The position numbers were made by a program, and so were the translations under genes. From positions 1-43,681 of IMG/VR virus record IMGVR_UViG_3300027905_000010: a stretch of 43,681 nt of DNA, one strand, 5' to 3'. The notes below the pieces were generated by a model that worked only from the letters and a program-made list of their open reading frames with translations, did no database searches and was not told where the DNA came from. Of this stretch, positions 37,697-43,681 are shown piece by piece. The number at the start of each line of letters is the position of its first letter. Positions within the stretch are counted from its first letter, which is position 1. This DNA is from a virus.

Positions 37697-37976
37697 CATC
37701 TGAAATCTATCTGAAAAGCATGGGGGTAATCCGATAGGCAAGGCCATGAATAGTTGTGAACATCAACCCTAGAAAGCCCTTGAAAACCAATGATCACAAG
37801 TAATCAAAACCGTGAAATTTTTATTAAAATACAAAGTGAAACGCCCCGAGGCAGGGGCGCTTACTATTCACATAACTTATATTATATATGCTTTTAGATT
37901 ACATTCTAGGTTCCAATCTGGAATAAATCTGAAATCCATGGATCTGGATCATGCCGAATCGCAGGGGCGTTTCACT
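37697..37976. other. attP: Candidate attP region in the integrase upstream gap (37668-38070)
   Basis: This gap is AT-rich in its middle. ATCTGAAA occurs at 37698-37705 and 37709-37716, 11 bp apart. AATCTGGAAT and AATCTGAAAT occur at 37915-37924 and 37926-37935, also 11 bp apart. Two helically phased pairs in the same orientation about 218 bp apart look like integrase arm sites. Between them lies a hairpin (37842-37859). A 13-bp stretch (37835-37847) recurs inverted at 37964-37976, and GCAGGGGCG repeats directly at 37851 and 37961. No tRNA fragment was recognised. Confidence 0.55.
37830..37859 (-). terminator. Possible minus-strand terminator upstream of the integrase
   Basis: Read on the minus strand, CGCCCC, a six-base loop and GGGGCG (37859-37842) are followed by TTTCACTTTG. 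The T run is interrupted, so strength is uncertain. It would keep transcripts of the 38.1-38.5 kb operon out of the integrase. Confidence 0.4.
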
Positions 37977-38070
37977 GTAATCCGCCACCCCTGCGGAAAC
38001 CGCCCATCCCGTCCGGCCGGATCCGGCCTGGGGTATGGGCGGCTCTGGGGTGCTGCGCGGGGTGGGCAGG

Positions 38071-38280
38071 TCAGGACCAGGACGGCCCGGGAATCCCACG
38101 CTCCCGGAACAGCCTGTCGATGGTCTGCCGAGCGGTCCTGGTTGGGTCGGTCACCTCGTGTGCCCAACGGTAGAGGGTCCGCTGGGAACACCCCAACTCT
38201 TGGGCCAGCAGTTCCGGGCCGCCCATCTGGCGGGCGAGGGTGGACCATGGCTCGGGATAGGTTAGACCGGTACCACGCAC
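38071..38280 (-). CDS. Small HTH regulator
   Basis: This 69-residue protein starts at a GTG directly after the previous stop and contains LARQMGGPELLAQELGCSQR, then TLYRWAHEVTDPTRTARQTI. This is a clear helix-turn-helix ('LA.elGcs.rTlyRWa'). With the gene before it, it forms an operon whose promoter bears a palindrome, so it may be an autorepressor. GGAG eight bases upstream lies inside the preceding gene. Confidence 0.7.
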   Translation of the reverse strand: MRGTGLTYPEPWSTLARQMGGPELLAQELGCSQRTLYRWAHEVTDPTRTARQTIDRLFRERGIPGPSWS

Positions 38281-38517
38281 CTACTGCTCCAGGGTGTCAA
38301 GGACATGGGCCGGCGCGCAGCCCTCGTGGCCATCCACGATCTGGCGTTCGCATGCAGCCGCGAACACCTCCAGGGAGACCCGCTCGGCGGCGGTGATCTC
38401 GCGGACGGGGGCCAGCTGCGATGCCTGGTCGCAGTCACAGACTACAGTGATGCCGGCGGCGGTGCGGGTAGTAGTGGCCCAGCGGCCGGAGGAAATATCG
38501 ATGGTGGTCATGGTCAT
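38281..38517 (-). CDS. Hypothetical protein, partner of the HTH regulator
   Basis: This 78-residue protein starts MTMTTIDISSGRWATTTRTA and includes ITVVCDCDQASQLAPVREIT and AAACERQIVDGHEGCAPAHV. GGAGG lies seven bases before the first of two adjacent ATG codons. Four Cys and two His are spaced as they might be in a metal site. Its stop abuts the HTH gene's start. The layout, unknown protein followed by HTH protein under a self-contained promoter, recalls toxin-antitoxin or regulatory pairs, but no toxin family was recognised. Confidence 0.6.
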   Translation of the reverse strand: MTMTTIDISSGRWATTTRTAAGITVVCDCDQASQLAPVREITAAERVSLEVFAAACERQIVDGHEGCAPAHVLDTLEQ

Positions 38518-38538
38518 GGTGGTGCCTCCATGACCTAA

Positions 38539-38566
38539 ATGATAGGACAGACTGTCCACTGTGCAA
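38539..38566 (-). promoter_or_regulatory. Promoter with internal palindromic operator
   Basis: On the minus strand TTGCAC (38566-38561), 16 bases and TATCAT (38544-38539) form a promoter with a near-consensus -10. The spacer is almost filled by the palindrome GGACAG-A-CTGTCC (38545-38557). A second small palindrome, TGTG-A-CACA, lies at 38574-38582. Confidence 0.6.
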
Positions 38567-38584
38567 TACCGAGTGTGACACAAA

Positions 38585-38746
38585 TCACTCCGCCCCGGGC
38601 GGATCCAGCATCTCTCGCTGGCGGGGGTCCAGGGTGGCCAGATAGGCCAGCCGCTCGGCCTCGTGGTCAATTTTGACCAGTCGTTGCGCACGGTCTGCCG
38701 GAGCCTCGGGATTCGGGGCGGGTGATTCGATGGTCTTCTTTGCCAT
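38585..38746 (-). CDS. Small charged protein
   Basis: This 53-residue protein starts MAKKTIESPAPNPEAPADRA, is helical in the middle (QRLVKIDHEAERLAYLATLD) and ends DPPGAE. The ATG overlaps the stop of the gene upstream (TAATG), and GAGG lies six bases before it. It is the last member of the late operon as read here. Function unknown. Confidence 0.55.
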   Translation of the reverse strand: MAKKTIESPAPNPEAPADRAQRLVKIDHEAERLAYLATLDPRQREMLDPPGAE

Positions 38747-39306
38747 TAAAACCTCATGATCTGGCAAGCGGTGCCCAAGCCGAAGTATCGGTAGTCGCGC
38801 GGGGCGTCCGGTTGAGAATCGCGGGGTGACAATTTCCACCCCGCCCAGATACCCCAGGACGCGCATTGCCAACGGAACCCGACATAGATCCCTTGCCAAG
38901 CGAGGAACCATCCGGGGGTGCCGTCAGCAGGCACGGCGGCCACGTTGCCGACCCACCGGACAGAGGGGGACGGCAAGGTGGAGACGATGGGCCAGAATCG
39001 CAGGTTGCATATCGGATTGCGCACGAACCATGAATAGCGATTGCCACCAGATTCAACCCACCATTGGGGCAAAAGGCCATCCTCCCAATTGCCGAAAAGG
39101 GTCTGAGCCCATCGCCACCGGAACGCCTCGATCTGCTGGCCAAGGTTGACGCGACTCTCAACCTGAACCACGGGAGCGAATCGGATCAAGGCGGGCATGA
39201 GGATCAACCCGGCGATGAACAGGGGCAGGAAGACCAGCAGTTCCACGGCCAGCCATGAGGCTAGACCCCACGGCGCGGCCCAGAGGATGTTCCAGCGGCT
39301 GCTCAT
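38746..39306 (-). CDS. Membrane-associated phage protein (DUF7338-like)
   Basis: This 186-residue protein has an N-terminal membrane segment or hairpin (GLASWLAVELLVFLPLFIAG, continuing into LILMPALI) and a conserved WVESGGNRYSWFVRNPICNL, then RFWPIVSTLP. The 'W..RNP..NLRFW..vs' stretch is one I recall from widespread phage proteins of the DUF7338 type with unknown function. It follows the tail-fibre accessory genes and overlaps its neighbours at both ends. Confidence 0.65.
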   Translation of the reverse strand: MSSRWNILWAAPWGLASWLAVELLVFLPLFIAGLILMPALIRFAPVVQVESRVNLGQQIEAFRWRWAQTLFGNWEDGLLPQWWVESGGNRYSWFVRNPICNLRFWPIVSTLPSPSVRWVGNVAAVPADGTPGWFLAWQGIYVGFRWQCASWGIWAGWKLSPRDSQPDAPRDYRYFGLGTACQIMRF

Positions 39307-39605
39307 TTGCCGACCGCGGGGGCGAGCGCCCCGGACTCCAGGTCGTCGAAGAAGCTGGAGATCAGGCCGGGCAGCGGCTGATACTTGGCGGGCAGCGCGG
39401 CGATCGCGGCGGCATCGAGCGCCATGGCCAGGGGGGTCATGGACTGGGCGGCCTCGCCCACCTGGTTCCCGCTGGCATCCAGACTGATGGCCTCCCGGTA
39501 GCCGCTGATGACCGGCGTCCCACCGTTGGGCGTTTCGATGTTCACGCGCCAGGTGCGGCGCTTCGTGCTGGCGATGGTCTGGGTGGAGGGCGTAGTGATG
39601 CTCAT
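39303..39605 (-). CDS. Hypothetical protein downstream of the tail fibre
   Basis: This 100-residue protein starts MSITTPSTQTIASTKRRTWR and contains VNIETPNGGTPVISGYREAI, then a helical C-terminal half. A beta-type N-terminal half and location after the fibre gene suggest a virion or fibre-related protein. It overlaps both neighbours by four bases. No family recognised. Confidence 0.55.
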   Translation of the reverse strand: MSITTPSTQTIASTKRRTWRVNIETPNGGTPVISGYREAISLDASGNQVGEAAQSMTPLAMALDAAAIAALPAKYQPLPGLISSFFDDLESGALAPAVGK

Positions 39606-39934
39606 GCGGTCACCTCGCCCTTGGCTGCATCCTCGATCAGATTCCAGACCACGAACACCAGCGGTCCGGTGAGCAGCTTGCCAACGCGGTCTTTGACTCG
39701 GGCCACGTCGTCCACGGGCAGGTCTACCTCCTTGCCGATGGCGAACCCCAGCTTGCCCAGAGCGTAGCGGTCGGCCGGGGTCATGCGCTCATCCTCCGGG
39801 TGCTGGACGCTGAACGCGGTGATCAGGGCGTCCTTGAACGTCAAGAACTTGGCGGGCGCGGCTTCGGTCGCGGCGGCGGTCTGGATGTCGTTGCCGGCCA
39901 TGTCGGTGAGGATAGTGCTGTAGGGGAGTTTCAC
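39602..39934 (-). CDS. Hypothetical protein, possible fibre accessory
   Basis: This 110-residue protein starts at a GTG with AGGAGG seven bases upstream, which sets the start and excludes the longer frame to 40036. It begins MKLPYSTILTDMAGNDIQTA and has LTFKDALITAFSVQHPEDER, YALGKLGFAIGKEVDLPVDD and KDRVGKLLTGPLVFVVWNLI. I recall similar 'L.dal..al......r..la.ki...vdl..ed...ik..v.k...plvv...w..i' proteins in tail operons, function unknown. Confidence 0.6.
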   Translation of the reverse strand: MKLPYSTILTDMAGNDIQTAAATEAAPAKFLTFKDALITAFSVQHPEDERMTPADRYALGKLGFAIGKEVDLPVDDVARVKDRVGKLLTGPLVFVVWNLIEDAAKGEVTA

Positions 39935-39984
39935 GATGTGCCTCCTTGGGCGATGAGTGAGAAATATGTAGATGTTGCGTGGAA

Positions 39985-41229
39985 TCACCAATAGGGGATG
40001 AAGCTGCTCCGGCCGGCGACATTGACGTTGATCCACCCAAAGGTGGCCGCGGCGGCACCTGTCGGAGCGTTAGCGGCCATCGTCGCCGCCACAGCCCCAC
40101 TCAGGGTTGCGCCAACCGTGAAGGTCCCGGCCGCAAACGTTCCAGGGCAATTGAATGCCTGGGCGTAGATCTGCCCACCCACCCCTAGTCCGCCCGCGAT
40201 TACCATCGCGCCTGTTGTCTTGGAAGACGAGGCGGTGGTGTCGCCGATGCTGACGATGCCGGCGCTGGTATAGATTGCGTAGTTTGTGGTAGACCCAGCG
40301 ATAATAGAGCTGATAAATAAGCCGGTGGCATTCGCGACCGTTCCAGCAGACTTCGTTATTCCGATTGTCATTCCGTTAATATTCGAAACGGTCCCACCGC
40401 CGCTCTGAAAAACCTGCACGGATGTTCCGGTAATCGCAGTTGCGGTTCCTGTCGTTGCGTTATTCGTTACGGTGGTAAAAAATCCATAAAGCGTGCCGGT
40501 ATTTCCGTATCCTCCGGAATAGGTGAGGTTGGTTTGCATTCCGCAAATATTTGCGGATTGGGCCCCTGCCGGAGTCACGACAGCGTTCAGGTTCAGGCCA
40601 CTGGAACCACCAAGGCCAGAATTTGATACGATGCTCAGGCCACCGTTGAGAATTAGCGCGCCTGTGCCGGGCGCGTAGGAGGGAGTCGTATTCGCGATGG
40701 TCAACCCGCCGGTAGCCAGCGTCGACGCGTAGGTTAGGTTCGCGCTCCCCACTGTTCCGGTGCCGCTGCCGACCAGGATCTGGCCAGCCGGGAACGCGCC
40801 GCCGTAGGGTACCCACCCGACCATGGACACGTTGGGGTCCGTGCTGTTGCCGTTGACAGTGGAGACCACGCAGCCCAGGCCGCCGTTGAGCTGGAGGACC
40901 GCGCCCAGGGGATACCCGCCGATCGCCGCCGCCAGGGTGGCCGAGAACGGGTACTGCCCCCCCGCGTTCGACCAGACCTGGAACGCCGTGATGTAGTTCA
41001 GGATCCCGTTGAAGTCAGCCCCGGCGGGAGCCACGCCGCCGGCGAGCGGGTTGGTCATGGTGACCAGCGGCAGCCCATCAACCAGGGAGGCGCCCGGGGA
41101 GAGGGATGCTGAGGAGCTGAGCACGCCGTTGGTGACGGTGCCGAGGGGATTCACCAGCCCTTTGGTGGCGAGGCTCCCGCTGGCGAACGCCGAGGTGATG
41201 AGAACGGGCAGGACAAGGGACGAGGACAT
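39985..41229 (-). CDS. Tail fibre / receptor-binding protein
   Basis: This 414-residue protein has an N-terminal attachment region (GVAPAGADFNGILNYITAFQ is typical of fibre N-termini), a glycine, serine and threonine-rich shaft (about 150-370) and a C-terminal ATFGWINVNVAGRSSFIPYW, the 'GyI.vnv.G...fiPyw' tip found at many fibre ends. It should recognise the host surface. The region around 40250-40560 has lower GC content than its flanks, which hints at exchange with other phages. GGAG precedes ATG 41229. Confidence 0.82.
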   Translation of the reverse strand: MSSSLVLPVLITSAFASGSLATKGLVNPLGTVTNGVLSSSASLSPGASLVDGLPLVTMTNPLAGGVAPAGADFNGILNYITAFQVWSNAGGQYPFSATLAAAIGGYPLGAVLQLNGGLGCVVSTVNGNSTDPNVSMVGWVPYGGAFPAGQILVGSGTGTVGSANLTYASTLATGGLTIANTTPSYAPGTGALILNGGLSIVSNSGLGGSSGLNLNAVVTPAGAQSANICGMQTNLTYSGGYGNTGTLYGFFTTVTNNATTGTATAITGTSVQVFQSGGGTVSNINGMTIGITKSAGTVANATGLFISSIIAGSTTNYAIYTSAGIVSIGDTTASSSKTTGAMVIAGGLGVGGQIYAQAFNCPGTFAAGTFTVGATLSGAVAATMAANAPTGAAAATFGWINVNVAGRSSFIPYW

Positions 41230-41239
41230 TCATTGCTCC

Positions 41240-41905
41240 TTAATAAGTGACTTGGCTGTACTGGCCGGCGAACAGAACCCCGTAGCCGAGGGGTGTTCCA
41301 CTGCCCGTTTCGCGGAACATGAAGGTTTTCCCCGGGACGTACCCGTTGTAGAGGTAGGCCCGCACCCCCGTGGGCCGGGGCAGCGCCCGGGAGTTGATGA
41401 GGATGTAGTAGTCCAGCAGGCTCAGGTTCGTGAACGTGACCTGCATCTGCATGTTCCCGAGGTCGCTGCAGAAGGCGGCCCCGACCCCGAACAGGTTCTG
41501 CAGCAGCTGGTTGATGGCCGGGCAGCTGGCGAACGAGATGTTGGCCAGGGCCTTGGTGAGGACGAGCATCCGGTAGGCGGTGTCCCCGAGACGGTAGAGC
41601 GTGGTGCCTTTGCTGCCGTCGTAGAGGGGGGAGGACCCACCCGGGCCCAGGGGTGTGCCTACGCCGCTCTCCCGGAAGTAGAAGCTGGAGTTCCCGGCGG
41701 GGATCGGGACCGTCCTGGAAACGCCGACAATCCGGCCCCACACGTCCAGGCCGTATCCCTGGGCCGTCAGCACGTTCTGCACCTGGTTGTAGAAATTGTT
41801 CAGGTTCGCCGTGGGGTCGATGTAGCTGTTCATGTTATTGATCAGCTGCAGCAGGATCGGCGAATTCGCCCACTGGGCCTGGATGGTCTGCTCGACGTCG
41901 ATCAT
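41240..41905 (-). CDS. Baseplate protein (DUF2612)
   Basis: This 221-residue protein starts MIDVEQTIQAQWANSPILLQ and contains IDPTANLNNFYNQVQNVLTA and GYGLDVWGRIVGVSRTVPIP, the DUF2612 hallmark 'TA.gyGLD.WGrivgv.R'. It is the counterpart of tail protein I or gp53-type wedge proteins and links baseplate J to the fibres. A duplicated motif, FYFRESGVGTPLG and FMFRETGSGTPLG, occurs near residues 75 and 198. It overlaps the J stop by ATGA. Confidence 0.87.
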   Translation of the reverse strand: MIDVEQTIQAQWANSPILLQLINNMNSYIDPTANLNNFYNQVQNVLTAQGYGLDVWGRIVGVSRTVPIPAGNSSFYFRESGVGTPLGPGGSSPLYDGSKGTTLYRLGDTAYRMLVLTKALANISFASCPAINQLLQNLFGVGAAFCSDLGNMQMQVTFTNLSLLDYYILINSRALPRPTGVRAYLYNGYVPGKTFMFRETGSGTPLGYGVLFAGQYSQVTY

Positions 41906-43359
41906 GCGAGCACCAGGCTGATGGTCCCGAGGGCGGGCACCTGGTTGATCTGCATGGCCTGGGAGTTGGCCCAGCTGCTGCCGGTACTGACCTGGACGCC
42001 CAGGATCACGACCCCGGCCGGCAGCAGGGCCTGGATGGTGCTGTTGAACCTGCTGCCGTAGACCGTGGCGCCGATCTGCGCGACCGGTACGCCCCCGTCG
42101 GCGCCGGTGAAGGCCTCGACCAGGCCGGTGCTGGCCTGGAGTATGGAGAGCGCATTGCTGGGCGGCTGGGTGATCGCCGCCAGGGTGACCTGGACGTTGA
42201 CCGGGGTGGGGACGGCCGCCGTGTACGAGACGTTGTACACCGGCTGGGGCGGCGGGTAGGCGGAATCCGGGACCTGCACGGTCGTGGCCGACCAGACGGT
42301 GGATCCGGAGAAGTTACCGCTGCCCGGGGCCGCGCTCAGCACCCAGGCGGCACCGCTGCCGGAGGCAATGGTGACCGCGGCGCCCGTCGAGGACAGGTAG
42401 GGCTGCCCAGTGGCGGTGATCAGGGTCTGGCCGGCGGCGATGACGCCGGAGGTCAGGGTGGTGACGGTAAGGGCCGTGCCCACGCAGGTGGCGGTGAAGA
42501 TCGCGCTGGGGGCGTAGTCGCAGCCCGGGTTCTTCTTCGAGAGGATGGCCTGGGCGATCGCCGTGGGGTTCCCACCTGCAGCCGCCGCATAGAGGCTGTT
42601 CGCCGGCAGGGTGATGCCGCCGGCCACCACCGCGGCCGCCGTCGGGTTTTCGTAGACGTAGACGCTGCTGGGCTGCTGGGGCGGCACCAGGGACGCCCCG
42701 CTGGCGAAGACCGCCGCCCGGACCGCCGCGGCGAACCCCTGGGCGTTGACGGCCACGCTCGCCTGGCGGCGCGCCTCGAAGGCCTGGGCGTTCTCGACCA
42801 AGTTGCCGAGCTGGGTCTGGGCGGCGCCGGTGATGGCATCCCACCCGGGCGTGGTCTGGTAGATAGTGAGCGGGCTAGTGAAGGCCGTCGGGCCCACCGT
42901 CTCGTTGGAGAAGACCATCGTGAGCGACCCGCTGGTCCCGATGGTGCCACCCGGGCAGGTGTACAGGGTCCCGGCGCCGTCCACCGCCACCGCTACGCCG
43001 GAGGGGATCACGGTGCCGGGCAGGCCGACGCAGGCGCCGGTGACCTCGGTCCCCTGGGCCGCCTCCCTGGTCATGAAATAGATGTTTCCCAGCGCGTCCT
43101 GATTGCGCCCTGTGGCGTACTGGGGGTCGAACTGGGTAACCAGGGCCAGGAACTGGGCGTAGCAGTCCGAGACGATGGCCGTGAGGCTGCTGGCGACCTG
43201 CCCCATGGGCGTGGTGAGGCTGCTGGAGTTGCTGATGGAGAGATTCAGGCCGCCGCCGAACGCCGCCTGCATGTCCTGGATCACCCCGGTCAAGATCTCC
43301 GCATCGGTCGGGATGGAATAGCCGCTGGCGGTCAGGGTCGGCGTTGGGACGTTGGTCAT
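41902..43359 (-). CDS. Baseplate J-like protein with inserted repeat domain
   Basis: This 485-residue wedge protein contains the baseplate J core: DAEILTGVIQDMQAAFGGGL near 20, ATGRNQDALGNIYFMTREAA near 83, and RRQASVAVNAQGFAAAVRAA near 198. Residues about 287-360 (TATCVGTALTVTTLTSGVIA, then AAGQTLITATG) look like an insertion related to the repeats of the cement protein and sheath. The C-terminal third resumes the J fold. GGAG lies upstream of ATG 43359. Confidence 0.87.
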   Translation of the reverse strand: MTNVPTPTLTASGYSIPTDAEILTGVIQDMQAAFGGGLNLSISNSSSLTTPMGQVASSLTAIVSDCYAQFLALVTQFDPQYATGRNQDALGNIYFMTREAAQGTEVTGACVGLPGTVIPSGVAVAVDGAGTLYTCPGGTIGTSGSLTMVFSNETVGPTAFTSPLTIYQTTPGWDAITGAAQTQLGNLVENAQAFEARRQASVAVNAQGFAAAVRAAVFASGASLVPPQQPSSVYVYENPTAAAVVAGGITLPANSLYAAAAGGNPTAIAQAILSKKNPGCDYAPSAIFTATCVGTALTVTTLTSGVIAAGQTLITATGQPYLSSTGAAVTIASGSGAAWVLSAAPGSGNFSGSTVWSATTVQVPDSAYPPPQPVYNVSYTAAVPTPVNVQVTLAAITQPPSNALSILQASTGLVEAFTGADGGVPVAQIGATVYGSRFNSTIQALLPAGVVILGVQVSTGSSWANSQAMQINQVPALGTISLVLA

Positions 43360-43368
43360 CCGGAGCTC

Positions 43369-43681
43369 CTAGAAGGTGACGCCGAGGCTCGTGCCGGTCG
43401 CATCGGTGAATTCGAGGGTCCCGGTCACCGCGCCGCCAGGGAGAGCCACGCCCGTGGCGTGGGCGGAGACGACACCCGGGACGGTCAGGGCCGCCTGCTC
43501 CAGCAGGGCCCCCACCAGGGAGGCGCTGAACTGCTGGCCGAACACCTCGGACTGCCAGGGCACGCCCACGGTGGTGTCATAGAAGACCTCGCCAAGGAAG
43601 GTGCTGATGGCCGAAGCCACATCCTGCGCCAGGGCGGCGCCCCCGGTGGCCACGGCCAGGTTGCCCTGGTTGTCGAGCATC
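43369..43681 (-). CDS. GPW/gp25-like baseplate wedge protein, 3' part (crosses the join)
   Basis: This is the distal part of the 116-residue protein that starts at base 115. It contains the segment SAISTFLGEVFYDTTVGVPW, the kind of conserved core seen in gp25-like wedge proteins, and ends LGVTF before a TAG. The baseplate J gene follows 9 bp later with its own GGAG site. The family assignment rests on motif feel, size and gene order. Confidence 0.75.
   Translation of the reverse strand, partial: MLDNQGNLAVATGGAALAQDVASAISTFLGEVFYDTTVGVPWQSEVFGQQFSASLVGALLEQAALTVPGVVSAHATGVALPGGAVTGTLEFTDATGTSLGVTF
43605..43681. repeat. Terminal direct repeat, right copy
   Basis: This is the exact partner of bases 1-77. 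It is too short to be a typical biological terminal redundancy for a 43-kb phage, so an assembly overlap on a circular or circularly permuted genome is the preferred reading. Confidence 0.95.

Noticed and set aside
37668-38070. tRNA gene or tRNA 3' fragment as integration site
   Set aside because: No T-arm-like GGTTCRANNCC with an adjacent acceptor end was found in the gap; a similar-looking GGTTCCAATC near 37909 lacks the paired stem.

Overview
The window is one complete temperate tailed-phage genome in circular form. The first 77 bases (1-77) are repeated exactly as the last 77 (43605-43681), and a baseplate gene runs across the join. The unique circle is therefore 43,604 bp. The tail is contractile: there are sheath, tube, tape-measure, hub/spike and J-type baseplate genes. 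The genome is strongly GC-rich. The i-spanin-like gene, GH19 endolysin and myovirus-type structural families point to a Gram-negative host, probably in the Proteobacteria or Acidobacteriota. No tRNA or host gene was seen that would settle this.

Late module, minus strand, reading downward: (a) 24.2-20.2 kb, a CII-like regulator, small proteins, RusA-like resolvase, a DUF1376-like replication initiator, a DnaC-like helicase loader and NinB; (b) 19.8-18.0 kb, TerS and TerL; (c) 17.5-15.3 kb, a lysis cassette (GH19 endolysin, holin candidate, spanin candidate, two more membrane proteins) placed unusually between terminase and portal; (d) 15.3-8.4 kb, portal, Mu F-like protein, protease/scaffold, cement protein, major capsid protein and connectors; (e) 8.4-0.1 kb and across the join to 41.2 kb, neck, sheath, tube, frameshifted tail chaperones, tape measure, Dit-like protein, plug, hub, spike, gp25, baseplate J and DUF2612; (f) 41.2-38.6 kb, tail fibre and accessory genes. 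Most genes overlap by ATGA, TGATG or TAATG, so the module is translationally coupled.

Switch region, 24.2-26.5 kb: a YdaS-like Cro (minus) faces an HTH repressor (plus). The repressor overlaps an ImmA-type metalloprotease gene and then a membrane protein. Inverted repeats lie between the divergent genes, and the word AGTATGGGA recurs at a second promoter candidate near 26.45 kb.

Early module, plus strand, 27.1-36.3 kb: a RecE-like exonuclease and partners, an HNH-AP2 homing endonuclease, a YbcO-like nuclease, many small genes, a XerC/D-like tyrosine recombinase, a solitary C5 cytosine methyltransferase and an excisionase. The integrase (36.4-37.7 kb, minus) converges on the excisionase. Its upstream 400 bp carries phased direct repeats that look like attP arm sites. 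A small two-gene regulatory operon with its own promoter and operator sits at 38.1-38.6 kb.

The best leads for something new are: the second tyrosine recombinase followed by a single gene between exact 22-bp repeats and a run of similar linkers; the shared-operator ImmA switch with a probably leaderless cro; the 38.1-38.6 kb regulator; a repeat domain shared by cement protein, sheath and baseplate J; and a G-rich tandem repeat before the endolysin.
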